Assembly: GCA_019775845.1 (NCBI GenBank)
Contig: JADQAV010000015.1
Coordinates: 1,302,001-1,366,000, forward strand
Origin: Myrmaecium sp. VS I D KN 1
Taxonomy: Eukaryota; Ascomycota; Dothideomycetes; Valsariales; Valsariaceae
Direction of reading: 5' to 3'
DNA length: 64,000 nucleotides
Shown here: piece after piece, positions 1 through 12,296 of the stretch
Numbering within the stretch: position 1 is the first letter of the stretch
Layout: each line of letters starts with the position of its first letter
Notes under the pieces: generated by a model
What the model saw: only the letters and a program-made list of their open reading frames with translations
Databases searched by the model: none
Told to the model about the DNA's origin: nothing
Position numbers and translations under genes: made by a program

Positions 1-194
1 TCATCATTCCGAGATGCTACACGGGATCCGCCGTCAGGCGCCTGTGTAACGTTCGGGTCTCCTGAACGAGTCGGCGCACTCACGAATACGATCGGAAGGA
101 TCAGCGCTTGCAGCGAGGTTGCGTACCAGCGCCGCACGCAGACGATGAGCAGGTTTTTGCGCGTGAGCGTCCATGTTTGGCGGAGGAAGGCCAT
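1..194 (-). CDS. ABC-A type transporter, N-terminal part (runs off left edge)
   Basis: Reading leftwards from the ATG at 194-192, the first 37 codons give a basic start followed by a hydrophobic stretch (MAFLRQTWTLTRKN, then an LQALILPIVF segment). From memory this resembles the conserved N-terminus of fungal full-length ABC-A transporters, whose first membrane helix follows an RQTWTLTxKN-like motif. A donor (GTGAGT) sits right after codon 37, at 83-78. The frame also stays open without splicing to the window edge, but that translation (many Ser, Arg and Asp) does not look like a membrane helix. An acceptor at about 41-42 would give another short exon that I also do not recognise. The 5' exon is likely; what follows is undecided, and decay just after it is possible. 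Family known, substrate unknown. Confidence 0.5.
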   Translation of the reverse strand, partial: MAFLRQTWTLTRKNLLIVCVRRWYATSLQALILPIVFVSAPTRSGDPNVTQAPDGGSRVASRND

Positions 195-1470
195 GGGGGA
201 AGGCGGCGGAGAAGAGAGAGATGGGGCGGCTTTGGAGAGTGAGAGGAGGGATACGGAGGGCGGAGCTGGAGCGATTGCCCAGCGCTCAGTGGGTAAGATG
301 TGGTATCGTCGTCAAAATGGGCGGAATCGGTGTGAGGAGGCTATACAGTCGGTTCGAGATAGATCATGGTTATCGCGAAAGCCCAGGTGCGGAACGAGGG
401 AGAAGAAGAACAATGAGTGTGAACAAGACGGACAAGCCAACGGTATGATTACTGATGTATGAAGAAGAACAAGAAGAACAACGAAGCGTGGTACGTAGAA
501 CCCGTATCAACGAGAGCAAGAAAGGGGAGGTCGACAAGCACAGGAAGAAGAAGAAGAAGAAGAAGAAGAAGAAGCGTGGAGATGCTGCTGAACAAACAAA
601 CGGTGTGGAGCCGCAGCCCCAGGGAGGATGTGAATACGAAGAGGTCATCATCGATCGGCTCGCCGGGTCCGCGGAGAGAGGGGGGGCTGAGCGCCTCGCG
701 CCTCGCCGGCTTTCCCGTCCACACCTTAAACTTAAGCGGGCGGACGACGGACCCCGTTTTTTTAATCTCCGTCTCCGCGGAAATAGGTGTGAGACATATG
801 AACATCTCTGAGCTAGTCAGCCAGTCCTAGAAAATATTTATTTCCTCCCACATTCTTCAAGCGAGATATATTTAGTTAACATGATTTATCTTGCTTCGTT
901 AATAGCGGGAGGTATTTATAGCAAGCCATACATACTTAGACTCCTAAAGTAGAGGGGGAATCACCAGATGCTCTGTGTAATAGAACAATGAGGAAGTAAA
1001 AGAAAGAGAGGAGTGATAGTGTTATAGCCGTCGTGGTACTGGAGTAGTAGTATATACATCTCCACCAACTCATACTCCTACGTCGTCACGGGAGAGACGA
1101 GGACAAAGTCCTTCTCGCTCCTAGTGCTCCTGTTTTATTTAGGATTCAAATATATCAGAGAAGCAAGAGAGGAGTAAAATCACGCCTCCCCCTACCCTTC
1201 TTAAAACCATAGGAGATCTCCCTTATATGATACCATTCATAAATGCCTCACGATCAAGTACAGAAGAAAAGAAGAAAAGGAGCGTGAAGACACATTTCCA
1301 TACTCATCCATGCATATATACAAAACATCATCACTAACAAGACCACCTCACCCTCTCCCCAAAGAAGTCACAAAGGAAAAGAAAAGAGAAAACCCTACGC
1401 CAACCCTTATGCAGAAAGAAAACACCACCACCAATGCCACCCATCCCATCCCATTCACAAACCTACAAAC
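195..1470. other. Intergenic region with microsatellite and AT-rich stretch
   Basis: I see no convincing gene here. It holds the presumed promoter of the transporter at the left edge, an (AAG)n run at about 544-574, a GC-rich patch at 650-740 and an AT-richer patch at 830-1300. The right end is the probable 3' untranslated region of the large minus-strand gene that stops at 1471. Confidence 0.5.
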
Positions 1471-4400
1471 CTACACCCTCCCAACAAAAACCGGCACATC
1501 CCCCAAATCCACCCCCGCCCTCCACGCCGGTCCCGCCGGCCTCCCACCTCCATCCCTCCCATCCCCACGCCTCCCATACCTCAAAAACCCCAACCCCCCA
1601 CCTTCATACCGATCCCCCACACCAACAGGAAACCCCCCCTCCCTATCCCCCTCAGCCCCTCGTCCAGGAGGCACCGGCAACGGCACCCTAGGCGGTGGCC
1701 CCACCCCCTCCGCCTCAGGCAGGACACTCGTCTGCCGGGTCCTACCTCCATACCCACTCGACATCGGCCTAGCCATCGACTTCCCCGTCGACTTCCCCGT
1801 CGGCAGCGTGGGCGTCGGCCTCGCCTCCGCCGCCTCCGCCGCAGCAGCCTCCTCAAACCGTCGCACCCGCTCGGCGACGAGGCTGGAGCAGCTGCTGCGG
1901 TGGCTGAGCGTGGGCGAGGGGCTGGAGGGGAGGAGTAGGGCGCCGAGGGAGCTGGTGCTGGGACTCGAAGCACCGGCTCTTGCTCCGCCTGCTGCGGCTC
2001 CGCCTTCGGCTGCGCCTCCTCCACCTTCGGCGTCAGAGGCATCCAGAATCACCGGCCGCCCCGGCGCAGCGAGGAGGTCATGCAGCGCCTGCCTTGCGGG
2101 CGGGAGAGCGGCGTGCGGGAGCTGGGTGGTGTGGCGGGGTGGGTTGGGGATGTAGCGTTCGTAGGAGGATGTGGAGGTGCGTGGGGTCGCTGTCGTTGTT
2201 GTTGTTGGGGAGGAGGAGGAGGTGCCTGTTGAGTGCGTGAAGGAGGAGCTTAGCGGGGAGGGTTTGGGGGGGGAGTGTGGTCGTGTTGGTGGTGAGGGGC
2301 CCGCGTTGCTGAAGTCGAGGCCGAGATGGGGTGCGCTGCCGAAGCTGCGGGTGGTGGGTGGTCGGAGACGTGGGGAGGGCGGCTGTGCTCGCGGGCCTCT
2401 TATGTTGCTGCTGCTGGTGCCCGTTGCTGCCGCAAGATCCGGTGCGCTGTTGGCGGCGCGGTGGTGGCTAGGACGGTAGCCGGACCAGGCGGGCTGCAGC
2501 GCCGACGGGGGCGGAGAGGGCAGCTCCCGCCGCTGCGGATGCTCCGGGGATGGCGGAGCTCGTGTGGCGCCGTAGCCGTAGGCGAAGCCTTCCGCGTAGC
2601 TCTCCAGTCCCGATCGTGCCGGTTGCAGCTTCGGGGTGTGAACTGGGATATCCGGCAGCGGTCTGGCTTTTGTCTTCTTCTCCTCCTTCATCTCTTCCTC
2701 AAACGGACCCTGCATGTGTCCGGCCCTCTCATTCACATCCTCATCCCCATCCTGATATCCCCTCCGCAACAGACCCTCCGCCAAACTCTTCCGCCTCGCC
2801 TTCCACCTGCGTGCCGTATCCTCCCATCCCCCATCCCTCCCATCCTCCCCATCCCACCCTACAACCGCCACATCACTCCCCTCCTCCCCATCCCCCTCCC
2901 ACTCCTCCACCCTCGGACTCTCCATCGCCGGCATACTCTTCCTCCTCACCGTCCCCATCCCCCTCTCCGGGCCCGCCCGCCGCACCTTCAAACTCTCCTT
3001 CCATCTTCGCTCCCGCGCCCGCGCCGCCTCGCTCTCATACCCACTCTCCTCATCCGAGTCCGGGAAATCGTAAATCCCCCTCGTCTGCACCCGGGGGTCG
3101 AACGCGCGCTCCCGACCCACCATACCACCGCCCTCACCATCATCCTCCCCCCCATCCTCCTCCACCAACTCCGCCAGCAACTCCCCCGTCACCCCCGTCC
3201 CACTCCCACCCACCGCGCTAGCCGGGGACGCCGTACGCGACAACTGCATCGCGCTGCGCGCCCGACGCAGACTCGCTTCGCGGAGCAGTCCTCCACTCGC
3301 ACCACTACCCGGGCGCTTCGAACCCGCCGACGGCCCGCGCCGAAGCGCCGGGTGCTGCAACTCATCGAAGCGTCGAATCGTACTCGCGACGCTGCCCGGG
3401 CGACTGCCCTCGTCGACATCCTGATCATACGGGCTGAGCGAATGGTAATCCGAGCCGGTATCCACCCACTCCGGCACCACCGCCGGCTGAAGCGTCTCCA
3501 CCGCATCGCTGTACACGCTGACACTCACCTCCCTTTCCCCCCCCTTCTCCCCCGGATCCTCACGATCCCCATCACCAACCCCCCACGTCTTCCTCCTCGC
3601 CCAGCCCCTGCGCCGCTCCACCGCCTCCGTCACCCGCCGATCCAGCATACCCACCATCACACCCTCAACCCCCTGGCTCCGCCCGCTCCGCACGCTCCGC
3701 AAATCCTCCCGCGAATCCGTCTGCACGACGCTCCGATAGGTCCGCCGCAGGGCCTCCGCCTCCGGCATCCGACTCACCCGCCAGCTGAAGTGCTGCAGCA
3801 GCGGGGAGGGGATGCTGGGCACGCGCGTCTCGCCGGGGGATTTGTTCGGGGTCGCGCACCGTTGGACGATGAGCGGGGAGCGTGGGGGCTGTAGGAAGGA
3901 GGGGAGGGATTTTTTGTGCAGTTTGTTGGGGGTTGGGCGAGAGTTGGATGGGGTTGTTGGAGTGGTGGAGGAAGGAAGTGTGGCGGTGGGGGTTGAGTAG
4001 CTTTTTTGGTGGAGAGGCTTCTTTGGCGGTTGAGGGGATGGCGTGCTGTTGCTGTCCGTCTTGTGCTTCTGCTTCTTCGTCGCGCTCTCCTTGCCGCCTT
4101 TACCCGCAGACGCAGGTGATTCCTTCGCCGACGGAGGCGGCGTAGCCATCGCCATCCCCATCGCCGTCGTCGCAGACATACTCTTCGACTTCCCATGCCC
4201 GGGTCTCACCGGCGTACTCGTCCCCTCCGCCGTCGTCTTCCGCCAACTCTTCCCCCGTAAACTCGCCATCAACGCGCTCTTCGGCGCAGCGGCCTCCTTG
4301 ACCTCCTTCACCTCCTCCTTCCGCCCCTCCTCCCTCCCCATCCCCACCATCTCATCCCACACCGCCAACGTCTCCGCATTGCTCCCCGGCGTCCCCGCCA

Positions 4401-6688
4401 CCGTCACCGTCCCGCTCCTCGCCGCCGACGAGTACCCCGAATCCGACTGCTCCCGCGGCGGCACCGCAGGCCGGCCGGGCCGCAGCCCACACTCATCCAC
4501 CGCACCATGCGCGGCGCTAAAATACGTCCCATCCAGCATGCGGTACGCCTCGTCACGGTAGCGCTCCGGCGGGGTGCCGCCCTCACCTAGCACGCCTCGA
4601 TCAAACGGCCGCAGCGCGGGATGCACATCCCGTTCCTTCTCCTTCCCCCGCGTCGGCGGCCGATTCTCCTTATCGCGCTCCCACCGCTCCGGCGCCGGGG
4701 GCAGCACGGGGGAGGAGTCGCCAAACGGCGAAGCCGCCAGGTCCAGCGAGGCGATGTACTCCGCCGCGAACGCTTTGGCGGCCTCCTTCCCCCCCTTCTC
4801 CCCCTTCATCTCCTCCTCCTCCTTCTTCTTCTCGGTGCCCGCCGCCGCCGGCCCCAAATCCACCGACCCCCACTTCTGCACCCGCCGCTTCGTCCGGCTC
4901 ACCTGCCGGAGCGACTCGACCACCGGCGGCGGCGAGGGGGATGTTTCCTTCATCAGCCGCAGCTGCGTCCGACTGATCTCCTTCACGGGACTCATCTTCG
5001 TGACTCCCACCACCGCTGGGGGTGGCGGAGGCGGCGTGGGAGGTTCGGCCGAGGGCCACACCGTCACGGTGGACGTCTGCGTCGAGCGATCGCCCGCTCG
5101 GCCGTGGCCAAAGGCCCGCGGTGGTAGCTCCGCAGTCAGCCGACCCGATCCCTGCGATCTCCGCGCGCCCGGGACCTCCAGCCGCTCGGTACCCCACGTC
5201 GTCCGCGGGGCCGGCGTCTCCGAAGCATCCGGCGTGCTACTGCTACTATGACCCCAGGGCGACTTCCGCCCCTCGCTCGCCGTGAAATAATCATCATCCA
5301 CCCGCGCCGCCAGGTCCGGCGAGCTCTGCGAGCGCCCGTGGTGATGGCGGTGCTGCTGCTGCTGCCGGTGGCGATCCACGTCGACCTCGACCTCGGCCTC
5401 CTCGGCCTCCACATCGGACCCCCGGCTCCGACTCCCCCCCGGACTTCCCCCGTTCGCCACGTACAGGCTGCCCAGCTGGAGCGCGCCCAGGTGCGAGTAC
5501 TCCATGTCGCCGGGCGTGCGGGCGCGCTGTTGCTCCTCGGGCGTGACGCAGCGGCCGCTCGTCCACTCGGCCGCGTTCTCGCCCGCCAGTCGGCCGAGTG
5601 GGGATGTGAGGGACCAGCATGCGCCCTGTGGTGGGGGGGAATCGGGCGTGATGGTCACGGCGGGCTGCTGCTGCTCGGCCTCCGCAGCCTCAGCGCGCAG
5701 AACGTCCTCCGGTTTGCGCAGGACATCCGGGTGTCCGCCTCGAGTCGCGAGGCCGGGCGTGGCGAGCGAGCGCCGGCGGATGAGGCTGGTCGCGGGAATC
5801 GCCGCGGGGTTCGCGAGATCGTGGATCGGGGCGCCGGGTTGGAGGGTGTCGATTGTTGTTGTAGGCGGTGGCGGCGGTGGGGGGGTGGGGAGGAGGGCTT
5901 TGTCTGTGAATGGATCAGCGTGGGGTTCTCTGCGAACATCTGATAGTCGGTCGTGTGATTCAAAACTTACGCAACGCGACCAAATCCTCCGGCCGCGCCG
6001 TCTTGCGCAGCTCCTGCAGGATCGTAATCGCGGTCTCGAGATCGATCTGGCCGGGCATGAGTCCAGCTCCTCCTCCTCCCGCCTCCGGACTCCCCACCAG
6101 CGGCGGACTCGCCAGGCCATCACTCGCCCCATTCGACCGACTACCCCGCCGACTCCGACTCCGACTCCTGCTACCTCGCCGCACACTCGCCGCCGCCCGC
6201 CGCACACTCACGGACCGCGACACCGACAGCCGATGTCGAATCTGCACCGCCAGCTCGCCCACGAGCCCGTCGTCCTCCCCGACCCCGCTCCCGCTCGCCG
6301 ACTCCGGCTCCTTGGCTCGCGACAGCGAGAGCCTTCGTCGTCGGCGACTTTGCTGCTGTTGTAGCTGTCCCCCATCCCCACCCGCCGCCGCCTTGTCGGC
6401 TTCGGCCTCCGGCTCCGGCGTCGGCTGCGCCTCCGCCTCCGCCTCCGTCTCGTAGCTCGCAGCGTGCAAGCTCGCGTGCGCGGCCCAGAGCTTCGTGCGC
6501 AGGGCGTGCTGCGCGGCGTCGCGGCCGCGGCGCGCCTTGCCGTTGCCGCCGCCGTCGCCGTCGCCGGAGCTGGAGAAGTGCGCGCTGGAGGCGAGGGGGA
6601 TGTGGTTGTGGCTGTGGATGAGGGGCCGGGAAGGGGCGGGCCCGGGCGGAAGCGCGTCGTAGGATTGGGCGCGGAAGTGCGTTGCGGA

Positions 6689-6728
<40 letters not shown>

Positions 6729-6868
6729 GTTTTGGGTTTGGAGAGCCGGTGGTGTGGTGAGTCGGTTGCTTTTGTGGTTGTTGTTGTTGGAGGGAGAGGA
6801 GGAGGGCTTGTGAGGCCGTCGCTGATGGTGGTGGAGGTGTTGATTGGGTTTGAAGGGACGTTTCCCAT
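1471..6868 (-). CDS. Large disordered protein, candidate N-myristoylated, function unknown
   Basis: Two exons fit: 6868-5971 and 5903-1471, joined across a 67-nt intron with a GTAAGT donor and TTCACAG acceptor, giving 1776 residues. I chose the ATG at 6868 because it starts MGNVPSNP, a plausible N-myristoylation signal, while the upstream ATG at 6958 only adds Pro/Ser-rich residues. The N-terminal part has an LSKPKTN-like motif, an (Asn-Ser)n run encoded by a TTGCTG-type repeat at about 6684-6727, and a short helical piece ending ELRKTARPEDLVAL before the intron. Exon 2 is almost all low complexity: Pro, Ser, Arg/Glu, with an EYSHLGALQLGSLYV patch. I recall similar MGN...LSKP proteins in other filamentous fungi annotated as hypothetical, but no function. 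The frame continuity over 5.3 kb makes it a real gene; role unknown, possibly a membrane-associated scaffold. Confidence 0.8.
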
Positions 6869-8801
6869 GATCGAGGGTGGTGGTGGTGTTGAGGAGGGCG
6901 GTATTAATGGTGTCGATGTGTTCCCGGATGGAAAGCGAGGGTGAGGCAGTTGGACCACTGCTGGGGTATGTTGCTGTGCTGTGCTGTGCGGTAACGACTG
7001 CTCTGTATGCCTTTCTTTCTTTCCGTCTCTTCTTCCTCCCAGATAGCTGTGCTGTGTTCACTGATTCTCTGCGTTGTCCCTCCTACAGCCCCCCAGGTAA
7101 ACAACACAAAGCCCGAGGGTATATAGCGATAGCGAATGCGACAGCGAAGGTAGTAATAACAACAATCTGGCAGCCGCGCAAAATCCAGAAGACCGTCCTC
7201 TCTCTCTCTCTCTCTCTCTCTCACGGTATGTATGTAACAAGCAAAAACGATCGAAGAAGTCTCAAGTCCGGATCAGGGTCAGGCTCGTTCAAAGCAGACA
7301 CAGTAACGACGGCGACACAGACAACGACGAGGGCAACGACAGGGTCTCAGCCATAGTACGGAGTACGGTGGTAAAAAGTAAACAAACGGGCGGGGGGCGT
7401 CGTCGTCAGTCGCGGGTTACTACTTAGCAAGGGCGGAAATAAGGTCGGAGCTACATGCCACCATCGTTGGTTGTTAGATGAGGAATCTTCGTAGTTACCC
7501 GGGAGTTTTGGGGGTTGCTAGGGAAGGGAGATGGGGGTTATACACACCTGTCGGGCCTTTTTTTTCTGTGGTTTTTGTGAGTTTTTATTCTTCTTCCTCC
7601 GCCGCCGCCTTTGCGGGTTGAAGTGCTGAGTGAGGTAGGAGGTGAGGGTGAGAGGTGAGCACACTGATGATGCGCTGCGCTCCGCTCCGCTGTGATGCGC
7701 TTCGGTCCGCTGTGATGCGATCCAATGCGCTCGGACGCCGAAAGAAGGCTCGAGGACTCGGGCGGGACTCGAGGACGGAGAAGTAAATATCGAGGATGCG
7801 CTCGATATAAGATCAGAGATCTTCAATCCCCTCGCTTCCTGCTTTGCGAGCAGTGAAGTGCAGGTGGTAGAGGGGGCGCGAGTTTCACGCCCTGTTGATG
7901 TTGATATCCGAGGAAAGACACAAACAACGGAATACCAGCCAGCCAGCCAGTATAGCAGTATAGCACAGCGCTGATATAGCTACAGCTATAGCTATACCGC
8001 ACCACCTATAACCAGGAGAGATGCGAGAAGGTATGTATGTACAAAAGACGAAAACCGAAGCAGAAGAAAGAAGATCTCAAAAGACGAGCATCGACACCTC
8101 CATCGTCATCGTCATCGACCATCGACCATCGAACATCAATCACATATCTTGATCTCCGCCGCTCATCATTCATCCTGCTCGCTACCTGGCTGAGCGGGTT
8201 GGTTGGTTAGCACTGGTTGGCTCGCATCCCATCCCCGATCGCAGCAGGCATGCACAGCCGCAGGGTGGCACCCACCGCAGCACACCGCACCGCTCGCCGG
8301 CGCGCCCTAGCAACCGCGAGACTTGGAAGAAACCGGATTCCAAGTTTGATCGGCAGGCAAGCACACAAGAAAGGCAAAGTTGGCAAGCAAGCTTCTTTTC
8401 TGATCTTCTTTGAGGAGCTGCTGCTCATCCTTGCGTTCATCCCTCTATCCACCATCCATCCTTCAAGTGATGAAACGAACGAGAAAAGAAAGAAGGAAAT
8501 GAATCTGGAATTGCTCCGTAGTTCCTATATTATTCCCGTTCTCCCTAGACCGTGCGCTGTCTTCCATTCTCCCCCAATTTCCCCTTTGATTTCTGTTTGA
8601 GCTGCTGGAAATAAACAATCAAAGATTGTAATGGACCGCTAGTGTGCACACGAGTCACGTATCCCATCCCATCCCATTCCATTCCATTCGTCCTGTCTAG
8701 CCATCCGATCTGATCCCATCCATCTCCCGCCCAGACGAAACGCCTCGATCCCCTAAAGAGGAAATCTGTTCCTTCCTTTCTCTCTCTCTCTCTCTCTTGA
8801 C
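6869..8801. other. Long intergenic region, promoter side of the large gene
   Basis: No gene recognised. It contains a (TC)n tract at 7199-7221, repeated CCAGC units near 7940, and ends in another (TC)n tract at about 8779-8798 just past the stop of the glycerol-3-phosphate dehydrogenase gene. Open frames here are short and of simple composition. Confidence 0.4.
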
Positions 8802-10224
8802 TTACTCCAAATCATCCTTCGGCTCGATAAGCGCAGGGATATTCTCCGGCTTCTCCTTGCCTTGAAGGATGTCTGAATAAAGACGAACACATTAGCAACC
8901 GCTCTCTCCCATGACCGAAGAAATCGAAGGATGAAAAAGAAAAGGAAAGGAGAGGGACAGAAAACTCACTATAAACCGCCGTAAAAAGCGGAAACTCCCC
9001 CTCCATCCCCTTACTCCTCAAGAAAGCATTCACCTCCACCGCCGTGCTAGTCCCCTGCAACTTCTGCCCATTCAGCTCCCGCGCCTCGACCTCCTCAACG
9101 CTGACCCCACGCTGCACGCTCAGGCGCGCGCACCGAAAGTTGCGCCCGCCCATGCACGACGTGACCACGTCCGCAACGCCGCAGCTCTCCTCCGTGAACG
9201 TCGACGCGCGGGCCGCGCCGGCGAAGAACGTCCGGCCGAAGCGGACCATCTCCAGGATGCCGACGCGCATGATGGCCGCCTTGGCGTTGTCCCCCCAGCC
9301 CAGCCCGTCGATCCACCCGGCCGCGAGCGCGATCACGTTCTTCAGCGCCCCGCCCAGCGACACCCCGGCCACGTCGCTCACCATGTGCACGTGGAAGTAG
9401 GGCCGGTGGAAGAGCCGCTTGACGTTGCTGTGCGAGAGCGGCGGGTAGTCCGCCGGCAGCGGCTCCAGCACCGTGCTCCGCTCGCCCGGCTCCGCCGCCT
9501 GCGGGTTGACGAGGTCGACCTGGGAGGCGCTCGGCGAGCCCTCCGGGCTGGGCCGCCGCGAGTCGACCGGGGGCGGATCGTACGCGATCGTCGTCTCCGA
9601 GTACTTCTCCTGCGCGATCTCGCTGGCGATGTTGGCGCCCGACAGCGCGCCGCAGTAGATGTTCAGCTTGCTGCCGATCAGCTCGGACAGCAGCCGGATG
9701 CCCTTCTCGGACACGTCGACGCCCTTGGTGCAGCTGATGGCGCGGGCGTAGGGCACGATGTGGCCGCGCAGCTGGTCGCACGTGTGCGCGATGAACTGGT
9801 GCGGCAGCACGAAGACCAGGATCGTCGACCCCTTGACCGAGTCGATCAGGGACGGGTTCGCGACGACGTTGTCCGGCAGCGTGATGTTCGGCAGGTATTT
9901 CACGTTCTCGTGCAGGGTGTTGATGAGCGTGGACAGCTTCTGCGGCTGCTTGCATTCCTCCTTGTTCGCGTCGTAGTGCTTCGAGCTCTCCGGGATCGTG
10001 ACGTCCTCTTCGTACACCCACATCTGCACCTCCGACTCGAAGAGCGAGGCGTTCGCCTTGACGTTTTCGGCCACCAGCTTGGACATGGTGGTGCCCCTAT
10101 ATCAAACAACCATCAGCCGGTGATGTCCATCTGCAATGGCAAACAAACCAGAATGTGCATACCAATTACCGGAGCCCACCACGGTCACCTTGTGCTTCTT
10201 CGAGTGCGCGGACAAGCTCGCCAT
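8802..10224 (-). CDS. gfdA: Glycerol-3-phosphate dehydrogenase (NAD+)
   Basis: Three exons fit: 10224-10163, 10096-8970 and 8872-8802, giving 419 residues. The enzyme reduces dihydroxyacetone phosphate to glycerol 3-phosphate with NADH in the cytosol, feeding glycerol (osmolyte) and phospholipid synthesis. The dinucleotide-binding GSGNWG motif (residues 17-22) is split by intron 1 and restored exactly by splicing. Further on come the FVLPHQF and SCTKGVD motifs, the GALSGANIA segment and the catalytic-domain stretch [21 protein letters not shown] Pro/Ser-rich insert (about [15 protein letters not shown] to EPLPADYPP) extends it over the roughly 390-residue yeast Gpd1. The last exon encodes only a short tail ending PKDDLE. 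The symbol follows Aspergillus usage; which paralogue it is cannot be settled here. Confidence 0.95.
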
Positions 10225-10780
10225 GGTCCTTGCTGTGCACCGGGGGAATGCGGGGGAACGCGGGGAGAAGACGTTGAACCGTGAGCGTGCAAGAGCGGCA
10301 GGGGTGTGCAGGCAATTGTTCTTGAGGATGAACGAGCACAGCAAGCGCATAAAGGAGGAAAGCAAGGAGGAGGACGAGAAGCCGTGGGGAATTGGAGAGA
10401 GAGAGGGAAAGTAAGGAGGAAGAAGGAGAGGAGAGGTCAAGAGGGAGAGCGAGTTACGGCCACGAGGACACAATTGGGCGTCCGTCCGCCTGGCGAAAAT
10501 TGTTGGCAGGAACCCTAGGGCACGCCGCGGTTGAGGTCATCGGTCATCGGTCGGCCGGGGGGGAAGGGGGGGGTGGGAAAGAAGGGGGGTGCCCAGAGCA
10601 CCAAAGCTCGTCTGCACGTGACCCCTCTGCATCCTGCACTCCGCACGCCGCTCCCCGCGCTCCTTGCACCCAGCACATCCAGCCGAGCAAGCCAATCACA
10701 TTTCTCGCAGCCCAGGGACGGATCTCTCTTCGAGATCGGGCTGGGGGTTCGGCAGCGGCATGTGAAGGGGGGTGCTGGGT
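10225..10780 (-). promoter_or_regulatory. Upstream region of glycerol-3-phosphate dehydrogenase with STRE-like sites
   Basis: This is the region upstream of the ATG at 10224. It has AGGGG or CCCCT cores at 10300-10304, 10565-10569, 10583-10587, 10622-10626 and 10766-10770. In yeast this pentamer binds Msn2/4 and GPD1 is stress-induced. The region is G-rich, so several of these could be chance; no binding is shown. Confidence 0.3.
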
Positions 10781-11583
10781 GGAAAAACTGGGGGGGAAGG
10801 GTGTGTACAATACGGAACCCGCTGAACGTTGATGCTGATGTCTGATGCTGATCGACGGACGGGGAATTTTTTGGTGGATCCCCCCCCCCGTCTGTCATCG
10901 GGGATTTGGCGAACCAATCTTTTTGTCGGTCGCTTTATGGTGGGTATTGGAGGTACAGCCTTGCATACCTAACGAAAGCTTTCATGGGATATAGATATTG
11001 CGAGAAATGGCAAAGATACAGCAGCGTGGACCATGCATATATGTGCTGGATGGCTGGGTATCTGGGTGATGCCAAATGCACACCACCCAAATTTCCTCAT
11101 GATTTGACTTCTTCAGTAGTAGTTACCTAGTAGTGGTAGTAGTAGTAGTGACCGGGGTTGGGGGGGGGGGGGTATGGCAGTATTACTATCCTCCACGTCA
11201 TGCCTCTGAAAACCGTAATCGTCGTACAAAAAAACAAAAAACAAAAGCCCCATGCAAGAAACGCCCCCGTGGAAGAAAGAGAAGACTGGAAACTCCATCG
11301 CTCCAAAACAAAGGACGGGGGTAGTAGGAAGGGGGGGAAAGGAAAGGAAGGAGAAAAAAAGAAAAGAAGCAGCTGAGCCGCCCTTTTTTTGTGGTCTCTG
11401 TCGCTCGCTCGCTCGCTCGCTCGCTCGCTCTTTCAAGGTATGAGATGACTGAGTGGCGATTCGATGGCGATGCCATCATCGTCTCTTCGGCACAACGCGC
11501 CTTTCCTGCGCTGATCCAACATAGAATAGAGGAAGGACCCGGCGCTCGTCGCCATCCAAAAGAACGGACGGACAGTCTCACGG
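10781..11583. other. Intergenic region with homopolymers and (GCTC)n
   Basis: No gene seen. It holds a C-run near 10880, a G-run near 11160 and a (GCTC)n microsatellite at about 11401-11430. Confidence 0.4.
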
Positions 11584-12296
11584 CTAGAGAGCAAAGCCAA
11601 AGATGGCGAACAAACCCGCCGCAAGCGCAGGCGTCCCGTAATTCTTCGCCATCGCAAGCGCCGTCGCCGCGCCAGTCGACGAAGTCGTGGAGGCCGACGC
11701 GGTCGTCGACGTCACCGCCGCCTCAGCCGTGGTGCTGACGCCAGACGAGGCGCTGGAAGACGCAGAGCCGCCGGTGGCGGAGGCGGAGGCGACGCCGGCG
11801 TTGGAGGTGACGGCGGCCGAGTCGTCGTCGGTGGTCAGGTTGCCGCAGACGAAGGAGCGGCAGAAGGCCTGGCCGGTCGCGTCGTCCGGGGCGTTGTCCA
11901 CGCACCGCTCCACCCAGACCAGGCACTCCTGCGCCGCCAGGCTCTGCTGGTAGGCCGTGATGTTGGGCGTCTTGCCGTCCTCGCACGTGCAGTTCCAGCT
12001 CAGCGTGCTCTGATGAGACGGGGCGCGATGCGTTAGCAGTCCTTTCAGAAGTCGCACTGGGCAAGGAAAGGCCCACAAGAAAAGCTTACCTCGATGCAGG
12101 TGTTGTTCTCAGCGCTGCCGAAACCGCCGCAGACGGAGTTGCAGGTGTTGGTTTGAGCCAGACACCAGGTCGACCGGGTCTCGGAGTCGACGGTGCTGGG
12201 ATCGACCGTGCAGCAGGCGGTGGTGTTGGGGTAGGTGAAGGCACTGGCGAAGCCGGTGAACAGCGCGGCCACGGCGACGAAGGCGGAGGAGCGCAT
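11584..12296 (-). CDS. GPI-anchored secreted cysteine-rich protein
   Basis: Two exons fit: 12296-12090 and 12009-11584 (GTAAGC donor, CATCAG acceptor, phase 0), giving 210 residues. A signal peptide is clear (MRSSAFVAVAALFTGFASA). The mature part has a Cys-rich domain spanning both exons, with TTACCTVDP, TCNSVCGG, WNCTCEDGKTPNI and a later AFCRSFVCG, spaced like a disulphide domain found in fungal GPI proteins (the DUF7707-like family, from memory). A Ser/Thr/Ala-rich stalk of about 80 residues follows, then a hydrophobic C-terminus (ALAAGLFAIFGFAL) typical of a GPI attachment signal. It probably sits at the plasma membrane or wall. No enzyme motif is seen. Confidence 0.85.

Noticed and set aside
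2326-3894. Open frame of 522 codons on the + strand
   Set aside because: It is antisense to the large disordered gene, whose frame runs on through the whole region; the Pro/Arg/His-rich product is a mirror of that repetitive coding sequence.
6684-6727. Hexamer repeat as a CRISPR-like or telomeric array
   Set aside because: It is an in-frame coding microsatellite giving alternating Asn and Ser in a eukaryotic gene.
9385-10284. Open + strand frame of 299 codons over the dehydrogenase gene
   Set aside because: Antisense to a gene with clear motifs and consistent splicing.
10300-10770. AGGGG/CCCCT clusters as proof of stress control
   Set aside because: The region is generally G-rich, so the pentamer is expected by chance. 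Noted as possible sites only.
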